64,000 nt of DNA from Halostagnicola kamekurae (GCF_900116205.1 NZ_FOZS01000002.1:1054001-1118000), one strand, 5' to 3'. Positions 17,540 through 26,434 are shown, counted from the stretch's first letter. Notes: generated by a model not told the origin, from the sequence alone. A program made the numbers and translations.

Positions 17540-18664
17540 ATGGAATTAATCGACGAAAACGGAAACCTCTTCGGCGTCGTGAACGTCATCGACGCGCTCG
17601 CTATCGCCCTCGCGCTCGCGGTCGTCGTCGCCGGAATCGCAGTCGTCGGCGTGCTCGGTATCGGAGGCGGACCCGCTGGGAACGGCGACGACGGAGCGTC
17701 CTCGACCGAGACCAAGTACGCAACACTCTCGCTCGGCACGCTGTCGATCGATACCGCCGAGTCCATCACCGCTGGCGACGAGATGACGGCCGACGACGAG
17801 CGGCTCACGATCACTGACGTGTACGCGACGCCGACCTCGAGCGACACCGCCGACGTCACCGTCCGCGCCGAAGTCGCGGCCACCCAACGCGAGGACGGAA
17901 CGGTCGCGTTCAACGGTGATCAGTTCGCACCCGGCCGGAACGTCTCGATCCAGACCGACGAGTACGACGTGAGCGGCAGTGTCGACGTCGTCGAATCCAG
18001 TACGACGACGCTCTCTACCACCGAAACGGAGGCACTGTTCGAGGATACCGTCGACCAGGAGACCGCCGAACAGATACGTGCCGGAGACGAGTCCGCAGTC
18101 GGCAACGAAACGGTTGGGACGCTCGAGTCGACCTCGGTATATCCGATCGGCGACGATCGATATCGCGTCACCGCCGGGGCGACGCTCACGACGCTCGAGA
18201 CCGAGGACGACGTTCGATACGGACAGCAACCGATCGAATCCGGCGCGACGATTCCGTTCGCGACCGACTCCTACACCATCGAGCCGACGATCCTCGAGAC
18301 TGGCACGACTGACGAACCGGGTGAAGCCACGACGACCACAGTCGAGATCGATCTGGACGAACTTTCAGACCGTGAAGCCGACCTGTTCGAACCCGGACTA
18401 ACCGAGACGACTGGCGGGGAAACCCGGGCAACGATCACGGGCGTTGACCGCGAGCCCGCCACCGTCGTCGTCAAGGCCGAGGACGGGTCGCTCAACGAAC
18501 AGGCCCACCCCACGAAAGACGACGTGACGCTCACCGTCGAACTCGAGACTCGCGAGACGGATCTCGGAACGGAGTTTAAGAGCGAGACATTGCGTACCGG
18601 CGATACTATCTACCTCGACTTCGGCGTCACGACCGTCGAAGAGCGCGCCTGGATCGTCGACTGA
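17540..18664 (+). CDS. DUF4330-family membrane-anchored protein
   Basis: 374 aa from the ATG at 17540; the frame is open further upstream but that part is not protein-like. It opens MELIDENGNLFGVVNVIDA, the hallmark of DUF4330, followed by one membrane helix (about residues 18-40), a glycine/asparagine linker and a long acidic beta-rich extracytoplasmic region made of two or more similar modules (compare TLSIDTAESITAGDEM with QETAEQIRAGDESAV). TATA-like CCTATAGT lies at about 17491. It shares a 252-bp divergent promoter region with the STT3-like gene, hinting at a joint envelope role. Function of the family is unknown. Confidence 0.8.
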   Translation: MELIDENGNLFGVVNVIDALAIALALAVVVAGIAVVGVLGIGGGPAGNGDDGASSTETKYATLSLGTLSIDTAESITAGDEMTADDERLTITDVYATPTSSDTADVTVRAEVAATQREDGTVAFNGDQFAPGRNVSIQTDEYDVSGSVDVVESSTTTLSTTETEALFEDTVDQETAEQIRAGDESAVGNETVGTLESTSVYPIGDDRYRVTAGATLTTLETEDDVRYGQQPIESGATIPFATDSYTIEPTILETGTTDEPGEATTTTVEIDLDELSDREADLFEPGLTETTGGETRATITGVDREPATVVVKAEDGSLNEQAHPTKDDVTLTVELETRETDLGTEFKSETLRTGDTIYLDFGVTTVEERAWIVD

Positions 18665-18989
18665 ACGCGGCGTAGCTCTCTTTTCCGGAAGCCAAACCGA
18701 CCAAAAGCACAGTCCTCGGGCCGACACTACGGATGAGAGTCGAAGCGAGTTGGCAGTTCTCCCGTCCGACACGTTGCGTTCGCAGTTGTGATCCGAGCGG
18801 ACAGGACTCGTTACGATTCGAACAGATACGACTCGAGTACGGATCCCACAGAACTGCCTGTCTCTGTGGGCAGCCTCGGCCTGCTCCGCCTGTAGATCAC
18901 TGGTTAGGAAAACGCCGACACCTGTTGCCGACACAGAAACTACCAATGAAAGCCTATATGATCGGAGGAGAAACACCACATCTGTCATC
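18665..18989. other. 325-bp intergenic region before the AIM24 gene
   Basis: No convincing ORF. It contains a perfect 8-bp inverted repeat, CCCACAGA at 18845-18852 and TCTGTGGG at 18863-18870, and a TATA-like CCTATATG about 35 bases before the AIM24 start. Confidence 0.45.
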
Positions 18990-19658
18990 ATGGAGTTACA
19001 AGAATTCACGCAGTCCAATGCACCAGACGAAGGCGGCGACGGATTTCAAAAGGAGAACAACCGGCTGCTAGATATCCCACTCGACGGAACAGTGATGGTC
19101 AAAGCCGGATCGATGGTCGCCTACACCGGCGACATCACGTTCACGGGTAAATCGTCGGCCGAAGGCGGTCTCACCGGAATGGTAAAGGAAGCCGTAAGCG
19201 GTGAAGGGACGCCCATTATGGAGGCGACAGGAAACGGTCACCTGTATATCGCCGAGCAGAGCAAGAAGGTACAGTTGCTCGATCTCGATGCCGACGAATC
19301 GATCTCAGTCAACGGAAACGACGTTCTCGCGTTCGAAACGAGCGTCGACTACGAGATCAACACCGTCAAGAGCATCTCGGGGATGGCGGCGGGCGGCCTG
19401 ACGAACGTGTACCTCTCGGGTCCGGGGGAAGTCGCGATTTCGACCCATGGCGATCCGCTCGTCATGACGCCGCCGGTCTACACGGATCCGGATGCGACGG
19501 TCGCGTGGAGCGCCAATCTCTCCCCGTCGTTCGAGACGAACAAGCTGTTCGAGATCGGTCAGACCTCCGGTGAATCGGTTCAGATGGAGTTCACTGGATC
19601 GGAAGGGTTCGTCGTCGTCCAGCCGAACGAAGAAGGATCCGTAACACAGGCCCAGTAA
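18990..19658 (+). CDS. AIM24 family protein
   Basis: 222 aa. The double beta-sandwich AIM24 pattern is clear: PLDGTVMVKAGSMVAYTGDITFTG, a glycine-rich loop (EGGLTGMVKEAVSGEGTP), GHLYIAEQSKKVQLLDL and NGNDVLAFETSVDYEI, then GLTNVYLSGPGEVAIST. Archaeal and bacterial members are cytoplasmic beta-proteins of unknown biochemical activity; the yeast namesake acts in mitochondrial inner-membrane organisation, which need not carry over. Expressed alone from its own promoter (CCTATATG upstream). Confidence 0.88.
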   Translation: MELQEFTQSNAPDEGGDGFQKENNRLLDIPLDGTVMVKAGSMVAYTGDITFTGKSSAEGGLTGMVKEAVSGEGTPIMEATGNGHLYIAEQSKKVQLLDLDADESISVNGNDVLAFETSVDYEINTVKSISGMAAGGLTNVYLSGPGEVAISTHGDPLVMTPPVYTDPDATVAWSANLSPSFETNKLFEIGQTSGESVQMEFTGSEGFVVVQPNEEGSVTQAQ

Positions 19659-19876
19659 GAGACGTCAACCGTGCCGTTTCGTTCCGGGTAGCGTCATCGG
19701 CAACTCCGAAACCGGCATGACTGAGATAGTTCGCGGCGAGACATTTCGCCTGAACCGATCGACCACGCTCGAGTTCGCTCGGCCCGTCGAGGGGCGGGTT
19801 ACGGACCTCGGGTGAGCGTTCGGTCAACTCGTTCCGGGTCCACAGCAGGCTCGTTCGACTGAGCCCACGTCGTTAT

Positions 19877-19903
19877 AGATGGTCGACAAGTACTTCACCA
19901 TCT
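19877..19903. promoter_or_regulatory. 7-bp inverted repeat at the promoter of the 152-aa membrane protein
   Basis: AGATGGT and ACCATCT flank 13 bases; the left arm overlaps the TATA-like CGTTATAG (19871-19878). This looks like an operator or a leader hairpin. It also argues for the ATG at 19921 over the one at 19879, which lies upstream of where transcription would begin. Confidence 0.35.
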
Positions 19904-19920
19904 GTTTGCGTAGAGAGATC

Positions 19921-20379
19921 ATGAAAGAGAAACCGGATTTCGTTCTCGTTGGCATCTCTTTTGCATTCGGAGTGGTTGTCACGGCCGGTTGGCTGTACGG
20001 CATGACGACTGCAGCCGTTCCAGAACGTGTCGTGTTGACGCTGTCGGCAGGCTTCCCATTCGCATGGATGGCCCTGATTGCGCTGGGAACACTGTTACTC
20101 GGCGGGTGGGTGAGACTCCCCACGGATGCACTCCTCGGCGGTGAGATCCTCGGCACGCTCGGTGGCTTTTGTGTGTTCGCGATTCAGGATGGCTGGGGTT
20201 TCGGTATATTTACCGTTGCCTCGCTCGCGATCTTGGCGATCGTACTCGGCGCATGGCCCGTCTACGAGTTGAATCGACGACACGGAGTGGTCGAAGAACC
20301 GGTCTACGGAACGTGGCGATACGTCTTCGTCGCGCTAGCTATCATTGCTACCGCAATACCGCTTCTCCTCATTGGCTGA
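19921..20379 (+). CDS. four- or five-helix membrane protein
   Basis: 152 aa starting MKEKPDFVLVGISFAFG. Hydrophobic stretches at about residues 8-25, 37-60, 68-85, 88-108 and 128-148, joined by short loops, with a PVYELNRRHG cytoplasmic turn. No domain recognised. It is convergent with the M48 protease gene (37 bp between stops). Function unknown. Confidence 0.6.
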   Translation: MKEKPDFVLVGISFAFGVVVTAGWLYGMTTAAVPERVVLTLSAGFPFAWMALIALGTLLLGGWVRLPTDALLGGEILGTLGGFCVFAIQDGWGFGIFTVASLAILAIVLGAWPVYELNRRHGVVEEPVYGTWRYVFVALAIIATAIPLLLIG

Positions 20380-20416
20380 CTGTGCGTTCGCTTCTTTCGC
20401 GAAACGTGGGCGGTAA

Positions 20417-21400
20417 TTACCTCGCCTCTACCTCTCGCTGTCGGTCCCGCAACGCGGCGATTCGATCCTCCGTCGACGGGTGGCTACCGAACAGCCAGCG
20501 CTCGAGCCGGTGAAGTCGCCGTCGAAGCTCCCAGTAGGCTGGCTCGGTCTCACCTTCGGGACCGAGCATGACCTTCTCGAGTTCGGCCGGCTCGAGCGGG
20601 AGGATCGACAGCGAAGAGACCCCGGAGACCTCCCGGAGGTCGCGAGCGGGCGTCTCGGATATGTGATGGTCTAACTTCGCCAGCGCATCGGCGAGGGCGG
20701 CCGGCGACCCGGTTACCTCCGCCGCCGCTCGATCGGCGGCGACCTCTCTGGCTCTCGAGAGGTGGGCCGCGATCGTTCTGCCGACGACCCAGATAACGGC
20801 CGACAGCGCCGCAAGCGGGACGATGATGACGATCGTCCATCCGGGCCGCTCGATCGCCGTGATCCGCGATCGAATGCCGTCGGCGAGAACGATCGGGAGG
20901 GAGACGACAGTCATCACCATCGTATCCCTGTTTTTGACGTGTGCGAGTTCGTGGGCGATCACCGCCTCGAGTTCGGCGGGCTCGAGCGATTCGATCGTCC
21001 CGAGCGAGAGGATCAGGTGGACAGAGTCCGGCCGAAAGCCAACGGTCAGGGCCTCCGGCGTCTCCCGCTCTGAGACCGCGATGGTCGGGACGGGAACGTC
21101 GAGCTGGGCGGCGACGCGCGTCGTCGTCTCGTACAAGTCAGGTGCCGTTTCTCGGTCCACGGGGTGTGCGTCCGCGAGCCGTTCTACCGTTCCGATATGC
21201 GTGTACTCGAGATAACCGATCGTCAGTAGCACCCCAGCGGTAACGATGAAGGCGATCTGAGGTGCGAGAGAGCTCTCGGCGACGGCAAAGAGCGCGTAGA
21301 AAACGACCCAGACGCCCGCGAGTAGTCCGACAGTCACGACCAACAACCCGAGTATGGCGGCGACCATCCGAAGGCGGAGACTCGCTGCTCGAGTGGGCAT
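20417..21400 (-). CDS. M48 family membrane zinc metalloprotease (HtpX-like)
   Basis: 327 aa. Two N-terminal membrane helices (about residues 10-65), then the peptidase domain with the zinc motif HELAH in AVIAHELAHVKNRDT (about 147-151), two further hydrophobic segments, and the downstream Glu region SRAREVAADRAAAEVTG that supplies the third ligand. The end has the usual HtpX segment GSHPSTEDRIAALRDRQ. Such proteases degrade misfolded membrane proteins with the active site at the cytoplasmic face. All catalytic residues seem present. Confidence 0.92.
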   Translation of the reverse strand: MPTRAASLRLRMVAAILGLLVVTVGLLAGVWVVFYALFAVAESSLAPQIAFIVTAGVLLTIGYLEYTHIGTVERLADAHPVDRETAPDLYETTTRVAAQLDVPVPTIAVSERETPEALTVGFRPDSVHLILSLGTIESLEPAELEAVIAHELAHVKNRDTMVMTVVSLPIVLADGIRSRITAIERPGWTIVIIVPLAALSAVIWVVGRTIAAHLSRAREVAADRAAAEVTGSPAALADALAKLDHHISETPARDLREVSGVSSLSILPLEPAELEKVMLGPEGETEPAYWELRRRLHRLERWLFGSHPSTEDRIAALRDRQREVEAR

Positions 21401-21555
21401 GGTCGTGTCGTTTCACTGCTAGGATATAGTCTTGTTTGACACGACCGCCATCACGTCGTGTGAGTACTATCGAACTGTCGAATCGGCCGCGATCGATTCC
21501 GATGAGAGAACACTCCTACAGTGTTCATACGAGAGCAGTCCACCGATCAGCGGAA

Positions 21556-22080
21556 CTACTCGCCGACTTCCGACTCGACATCGGCTTCGGAATCGACGGT
21601 TGCCGCCTCGAGAAGGGTCTGCCGATCCTGGAAGTACGCCGGCGCGTCGTGGTCGGCCTCGAACTGGATCACGCGCTCGAGTGCGTCGCGCCACCCCTCG
21701 TCGCCCTGTTGCAGCGTGGTCGCGAGGTCGGTGTAGTCGGCTGCGAGACTCTGAAAGGCGTCCATTCGGGCCTGTTTCGCTTCGACGATGGTCTGTTTCT
21801 GCTCGAGATCCGCTTCGAGTTCCTCGATTTCCTCGAGGTCGACCTCGGATTCGCGACCGCCGGGACCGACGGCCGAGGAGGGGGATTCGGGGCCGGTCAC
21901 CGAGTCCGGGCGCTCCTCGAGGCGCGCTCGGATCGCCGCCATCTCGTCGTCGATCTCGTCCAGTAAGGCGTCGGCTTCCGCACCCATCCGTTCGACGGAT
22001 CCCGAGAGCAAGCCCGCCTGCGTCCGGCAGTACTCGAGGAGTTCGTCGACCGACACCGAATTCGCGTCGTCCTCGCCCAT
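21556..22080 (-). CDS. acidic coiled-coil protein, haloarchaeal hypothetical
   Basis: 174 aa, very acidic, mostly helical. Heptad-like segments run from about residue 25 to 55 (EADALLDEIDDEMAAIRARL) and from 80 to 115 (IEELEADLEQKQTIVEAKQ), separated by a Pro/Gly/Ser linker. The C-terminal third (DGWRDALERVIQFEADHDAP-like) is the most protein-like conserved part. No membrane helix or known domain. It precedes the small membrane-protein gene in coordinate order and shares its strand, with 105 bp between. Function unknown. Confidence 0.6.
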   Translation of the reverse strand: MGEDDANSVSVDELLEYCRTQAGLLSGSVERMGAEADALLDEIDDEMAAIRARLEERPDSVTGPESPSSAVGPGGRESEVDLEEIEELEADLEQKQTIVEAKQARMDAFQSLAADYTDLATTLQQGDEGWRDALERVIQFEADHDAPAYFQDRQTLLEAATVDSEADVESEVGE

Positions 22081-22185
22081 ACCCCACGTTGGGACTCGGG
22101 GTGCAAGTCAGTTGGGTCACTGGTCGGAAAACGAACGTAACAGAGACCGCCGCCGTTCGTCGAGCAACCCGTACCGAAACACCGC

Positions 22186-22680
22186 TCACTGGCGGGTCGA
22201 CAACAGAAAGAAGATTCCGTAGAGCGATCCGAGAAGCCCGCCGAACACCGCGAGGCCGACCAGAGTCGGTCGATGGAGAAACGGGAACGGCCGCTCGAAG
22301 CCGACGATCCTCCCCCACAGCGGCACCAACGTCGCGACGAGCAGTCCCCAGAGGACGATCCCGTACAGGAGTCCGGCGACGGCCGTCGCGACCGGAAAGC
22401 CGATGGGCCGCCCGAGACTCGTCGCGCCGAACGGATCGAGACGCGAAAGCAACACTACGACGGCGAGAAAGACGACCCCCGCGAGGAAGCTGTGGAGGAA
22501 GTGAAACGCCCACGCGACGGCCACGCCGTCCTGCCCGTACAGGGCGGCGACCGCCGTCATTCTCCCGGCTCGGTGCAGCAAGATTCCAAACACTACCCCG
22601 GCGACGAGCGCGCCGATCACGGCGCTGGCGAAGGCTTCGTCTTCGGCCTCGCGAATCCCGACCGATCGTTCGACGGCCAT
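22186..22680 (-). CDS. small multi-pass membrane protein, half-length paralogue of 13907-14737
   Basis: 164 aa with four to five helices. After an acidic N-terminus (MAVERSVGIREAEDEAF) it follows the C-terminal half of the 276-aa protein: a helix, LLHRAGRMTAVAALYGQDG, a helix, RLDPFG, a helix with LWGLLVATLVPLW, then PFPFLHRPTLVGLAVFGGLLG. The shared unit suggests a mobile or duplicated membrane module. Function unknown. Confidence 0.65.
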   Translation of the reverse strand: MAVERSVGIREAEDEAFASAVIGALVAGVVFGILLHRAGRMTAVAALYGQDGVAVAWAFHFLHSFLAGVVFLAVVVLLSRLDPFGATSLGRPIGFPVATAVAGLLYGIVLWGLLVATLVPLWGRIVGFERPFPFLHRPTLVGLAVFGGLLGSLYGIFFLLSTRQ

Positions 22681-23174
22681 TTGTGCAAGTCCCCTCGAGC
22701 GATCGGTCGTTTGTTATGAGTTCGATACGAGCGGCGCGTGACCACTTTCCAGCAAGCGGTTCGACCGGCTGCACTCGAGGGGTTCGAAAGCTACTCTCGA
22801 GCGGTTCGACAGCCGAGGAGAGGAACGAACAAGCTGTGTCGAGACCGTCGGGTGCAACCGAGGCCTATCGCCCAAGCGCTCGAGACGATTGTCCTCCGTA
22901 ACCTGTTCTTACATCCGAATAGCCTCGGTTCCGAACTGTCACGGCCGCTCACACGCTGTCTTAAACGACCGGAGTACCAAAGCCCGCCGGTCAATCAGTT
23001 CGGCGCTGTTCGTTCATCTCACTTCGATCCGCTCCGGGGGACGCTTCTTCGACGACTCCCGCCCCCGATCCGGATCGGATGAGATATTATGATACGATTC
23101 GAGTCCCCCCCAGACCGCGCCAGTAGTACCAGTACGCACCCGGACTCGAACGTCCGTTCTACCGGTGAGAAACT
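22681..23174. other. 494-bp intergenic region upstream of the HTH-10 regulator
   Basis: No ORF with haloarchaeal character on either strand. The only structure seen is the palindrome at 23065-23078 and an AT-rich GATATTATGAT just after it, probably the promoter of the regulator with an untranslated leader of roughly 70 bases. Confidence 0.45.
23065..23078. promoter_or_regulatory. 14-bp perfect palindrome next to the HTH-10 regulator promoter
   Basis: CCGATCCGGATCGG reads identically on both strands and lies just before the TATA-like GATATTATGAT (from 23082). It may be an autoregulatory or other operator. GC-rich short palindromes can occur by chance here. Confidence 0.3.
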
Positions 23175-23849
23175 ATGACGACGATCGCGGAGATAACGGT
23201 CACCGCCGCCGATTTCGCGCTCGCGGACACCTGCCAGTCCACCTCCGATCTCGAGCTTCGAGTCGAGAGCATCGCCGGGGAAGGATCCCAACCGATGCCG
23301 CTCATCTGGTTCTCGAACGTCGACCGAGAGACGATAGAGTCTGCGCTCGCCGACGATCCGACGGTGCGCGAATTTCGGCAACTGCTCACCAGTTCCGACG
23401 GCACGGAGCGGCTCTATCGCCTCGAGTACGACTCGAGTGTCGTCGACGTGTGCGATTGCGTCTTCGATTACGAGGGCTCGATACTCGAGGCGAGCGTCTC
23501 GAACGGCCAGTGGACGCTCAGACTACTTTTCCCGCGTCGGGAGAGCCTCTCGAGCGCGATGGGAGCTATCGAGGGCCACGAGGTCACCGTCGACGTCCGA
23601 CGGATGGTCGAGGCGGGCCGGAACGCCGATCTCGAATCGAGCGCGGCGCTGACCGAACCCCAGCGCGAAGCGATCGCGGAAGCCTACCGACAGGGCTACT
23701 ACGACGTTCCGCGAGAGATTTCGCTCGAGGAGCTCGCGCGGGAACTGAACATCTCGCATCAGGCGCTCTCCGAACGGCTCCGTCGAGCGAATCGCGTGCT
23801 CGCCGGCGAACAACTGAACCAGCCGCGAGGCGAAATCGTCCGGAACTAA
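23175..23849 (+). CDS. bacterio-opsin activator-type (HTH-10) transcriptional regulator
   Basis: 224 aa. The N-terminal two thirds form the sensor-like region typical of the Bat family (WFSNVDRETIESALADD, LYRLEYDSSVVDVCDCV, LRLLFPRRESLSSAM). The last 60 residues are the HTH-10 domain: LTEPQREAIAEAYRQGYYDVPREISLEELARELN, then ISHQALSERLRRANRVL as the recognition helix region. It has no PAS or GAF domain, so the input is unknown. Transcribed alone; what it controls cannot be inferred from neighbours. Confidence 0.9.
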   Translation: MTTIAEITVTAADFALADTCQSTSDLELRVESIAGEGSQPMPLIWFSNVDRETIESALADDPTVREFRQLLTSSDGTERLYRLEYDSSVVDVCDCVFDYEGSILEASVSNGQWTLRLLFPRRESLSSAMGAIEGHEVTVDVRRMVEAGRNADLESSAALTEPQREAIAEAYRQGYYDVPREISLEELARELNISHQALSERLRRANRVLAGEQLNQPRGEIVRN

Positions 23850-23916
23850 GCGAACGGACCCGCCGTGTGCGAACCGACCGGCGGAACGTGTCAATACCCG
23901 CGCTAGTCTCGGAGTA

Positions 23917-24160
23917 GTGACGGTTCGGTCACCATACAGACGGCGTAGTGGCTCCCCCACGACGGTTCGACGCCGCCTGTCGCGGCGACAGCCTGCGGTT
24001 AGCTACGTAGGGGGGCGTGGTACCAGTAGCGCGTGGGCACCTCGTCCCCGGGTCGCCCACACCTCCGCGAGAACTGTCCGAAAGCGACCGTGGCTGGCGA
24101 CGGCATCGGTCGCTTGCCCTGTGAGCGCCGACCCCGTCAAACGGGGTCGTTCGGCGTTTT
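23917..24160 (+). ncRNA. candidate structured RNA: six consecutive perfect hairpins then a T-run
   Basis: This gene-less interval packs hairpins in a row: GTGAC/GTCAC (23917-23932); CGGCGT/ACGCCG (23941-23975) enclosing GTGG/CCAC; CTGTCG/CGACAG (23977-23991); GTGGGC/GCCCAC (24033-24060); AGCGACCG/CGGTCGCT (24083-24114); and GACCCCGT/ACGGGGTC (24130-24148), closed further by CGCC/GGCG (24126-24156) and followed by TTTT (24157-24160), a plausible terminator. Strand is chosen from that T-run. I do not find SRP RNA or RNase P RNA signature sequences, nor a convincing TATA box. Stem density is the only evidence; high GC raises the chance background. Confidence 0.4.
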
Positions 24161-24193
24161 CGAGACGAATACGAGCGAGATGCCTCGCTCAGT

Positions 24194-25255
24194 TCAGAAG
24201 TATGCCTGCGTCTCGACGGTTCCCGTGACGGTCACCGATCGGCCGTCTTCCTCGACCGAGTAATCCTCGAGCGTCGCGAATTCGTCGTAGATGTCGCGAT
24301 TGCGCTCGACGTACGTCTCGACCTCGTCCGCGACCGCGTTTCGTTCCGATTCGTACAGGAAGACGACGGAAATCTCCGCTGACTCGCCGTCGATCGAACT
24401 CGCTCTCGAGCGGCCGATGAGTCCCGTTTCCCACCCGGCTTCCTCGCTTCCAGTTCCGAACCGTTCTTCGGGGTTTTCGGTTAGCACCCCTCTGTTGATG
24501 TGGCCCTGATCGAACTGTGACAACAGTTCGTTGGCGTCGTCATCGTCGGTCAGGCGCGGAGAGCCGTCGACGTTCGCGTCAATCGTGATCTCGAGTGCCG
24601 TGATGTGATCGATGTTACTCTGGTCGGACGTGATCCGAATAATCGCTTCCTCACCGACGCCGATCGCGGCGTTTCCGGTATCGTAGAAATCGTACCCCTC
24701 GTACTCCCCTTCGCTCGAGAGGCTGTCGCCGGCCCAGTTCTCGAGGGTGTCTTCGACGTCGCCGGCTTCGAACGCGCCCCCGAGGATGTCGATGGTGACG
24801 GTAGAGCGTTGCTGTGCCGTGGTCGTCCGACCATACTGCGTCTGTCGAGTGTTCTCCCACTCCCACGAGAGACTCTGTGTTAGCTGCCAGTCGAGGTCGG
24901 AGGCGGGAACGCCGACGCGATCCCGGAACTCGGCCGCCGAACCGCCTTGGAGTTGCTGGTAGCCATCGAGTTCGTCCGCGTACTCGAATATCGGTTCGGG
25001 GAGTACGTACTCGAACTCCGCGTCGGTTCGCGTACTTTCCGAAATCTCGAAGTCCTGGCCTCCCGACGTATCCAGTAGCTCCTCGAACGCTGGATCGGCG
25101 AGCCAGTTACCCATAGGCACACCACCGTACTCGTCGCCCCCGACGAACGGGATACTTCCCGTACAGCCGGCGAGACTCGCGATACCCACTGCTGCAACAC
25201 CTGTACTTCCGCGCCGGATGAGACTCCGACGTGATAGGTCTTCCCCCATACTCAT
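24194..25255 (-). CDS. secreted lipoprotein, haloarchaeal hypothetical
   Basis: 353 aa. The N-terminus has a Tat-type signal (SRRSLIRRGSTGVAAVG) ending in the lipobox LAGC, so it is exported folded and lipid-anchored outside the membrane. The mature protein is strongly acidic and beta/alpha mixed, with ATLEDYSVEEDGRSVTVTGTV near the end and DYGVPMGNWL-like sequence after the anchor. No enzyme motif. It is expressed alone. Function unknown; the class includes many solute-binding and envelope proteins. Confidence 0.75.
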   Translation of the reverse strand: MSMGEDLSRRSLIRRGSTGVAAVGIASLAGCTGSIPFVGGDEYGGVPMGNWLADPAFEELLDTSGGQDFEISESTRTDAEFEYVLPEPIFEYADELDGYQQLQGGSAAEFRDRVGVPASDLDWQLTQSLSWEWENTRQTQYGRTTTAQQRSTVTIDILGGAFEAGDVEDTLENWAGDSLSSEGEYEGYDFYDTGNAAIGVGEEAIIRITSDQSNIDHITALEITIDANVDGSPRLTDDDDANELLSQFDQGHINRGVLTENPEERFGTGSEEAGWETGLIGRSRASSIDGESAEISVVFLYESERNAVADEVETYVERNRDIYDEFATLEDYSVEEDGRSVTVTGTVETQAYF

Positions 25256-25438
25256 AAAACTGATATCAATGGGAGATAACTGTTCTGGCCCAGACTGATC
25301 AGCTAGCTTAACCCTTGCACGGCAAGTTCCAGGCGCTACTACTAATGGAGCGGATCGTTCATAACTCTGACTATTTTGTCTCAGTTCCTCGCCCAGTACG
25401 CTCGAGGTCAGTCCGTCTCGGCGGCAGTAACGGAGCCG

Positions 25439-26356
25439 CTATGCCAGCCGCTCGAGCGTGTCCTCGTTGGCCTCGATCAGTTGGATCAGGACGGATGCGA
25501 ACAGCGATTCGACGCTCCAGATCGCGGTCTCGCTGCCGTCGTCGTCGACGACGCTCAGGAGCACGCTGTCGTCGTCGACGACGGCGATCCGCCCGGATCG
25601 TTCGTCTTCCGTTCGCGGTTCGCACGGTTCGTGAACGCGGACGTTCTCACAGTCCGCGAGTCGATCGCGAACCGACGGTGCGGTGCTGATGGCGGTGACC
25701 GAGACGCCGTCTGCCGCGCGGTCCTCGAGAACGCGCCCTATCTCGGAGTCAAACAGCGCCGGCAATCGGACGGCGAAGACGATCCGCTCGTCGGCGTTCG
25801 AGAGCAGGTCGACGACGCGGTCGTCGACGCGCCCGCGTCCCCGGACCGTCCATATCTCTTCGGTGGTCTCCTCGGTCGGCGTTTCCGCCTGCACGCGCTC
25901 GACGTACTCGAGGGCCCGGTCCTGTTCGCGTTCGAACCGCGAGCGAAGCGTCTCTCTGGCTTCTTCGACCCGGACCGGCCGGTACCGAATCGGACTGGCG
26001 TGGTTGACCTCGAGCAGGCCGCGTCGCTCGAGGTTCTCGGCGACGCTGTAGACCTGCGAGCGGGGAACGTCGGTGATCTCGGCGACGTCGCGCGCGGTTC
26101 CCGACCCCAGGCGGTGAAGCGCGATGAAGACCTTCGCCTCGTAGCCGGTGAGCCCGAGGCGCTCGAACGCCTCGACCGCGCTCCCTTCGTCGTCGGTGTC
26201 AGGAGCGTCGTCGCCTCCGGCGTTATCAGTGCCCGAAGCATCGTCGGAACGCGGATCGGAATCCGATTTCGGACGGTCACCGGGCCGTCCCGAGCCGTCC
26301 GCTTCGGACCGGCGTTCCGACTCGCTCGCTCCGGATTCGTCGTCATCTGCGGTCAC
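25439..26356 (-). CDS. TrmB-family transcriptional regulator
   Basis: 305 aa from a GTG start. A disordered acidic N-terminus of about 60 residues precedes the TrmB winged helix: AFERLGLTGYEAKVFIALHRLGSG, ARDVAEITDVPRSQVYSVAENLERRGLLEV. The C-terminal part is a PLD-like effector region (RIVFAVRLPALFDSEIGRVL). TrmB proteins usually respond to sugars, but some control exporters. It lies 78 bp downstream of the RND exporter on the same strand, so it may be co-transcribed with and regulate that exporter. Confidence 0.88.
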   Translation of the reverse strand: MTADDDESGASESERRSEADGSGRPGDRPKSDSDPRSDDASGTDNAGGDDAPDTDDEGSAVEAFERLGLTGYEAKVFIALHRLGSGTARDVAEITDVPRSQVYSVAENLERRGLLEVNHASPIRYRPVRVEEARETLRSRFEREQDRALEYVERVQAETPTEETTEEIWTVRGRGRVDDRVVDLLSNADERIVFAVRLPALFDSEIGRVLEDRAADGVSVTAISTAPSVRDRLADCENVRVHEPCEPRTEDERSGRIAVVDDDSVLLSVVDDDGSETAIWSVESLFASVLIQLIEANEDTLERLA

Positions 26357-26434
26357 GCGTCATCACCTCGTCTACGGTCGCGGGCCGCCGTCTCGAGTCG
26401 CTTCTCCACCGCGAATCACGGGGCCGAATCGGTG

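Noticed and set aside
19717-19815. 32-aa ORF after AIM24 (MTEIVRGETFRLNR...)
   Set aside because: Too short, no conserved motif, no clear promoter.
21432-22901. Plus-strand open frame of nearly 490 codons
   Set aside because: Arg/Pro/Ser-rich, no domains, and antisense to the coiled-coil and membrane-protein genes.
23917-24160. Hairpin locus as SRP RNA or RNase P RNA
   Set aside because: I could not find the conserved helix 8 sequence of SRP RNA or the conserved regions of RNase P RNA.
23917-24228. Plus-strand ORF of about 103 codons across the hairpin locus
   Set aside because: Composition is Arg/Pro/Ser-rich and unlike haloarchaeal proteins; the hairpins better explain the sequence.
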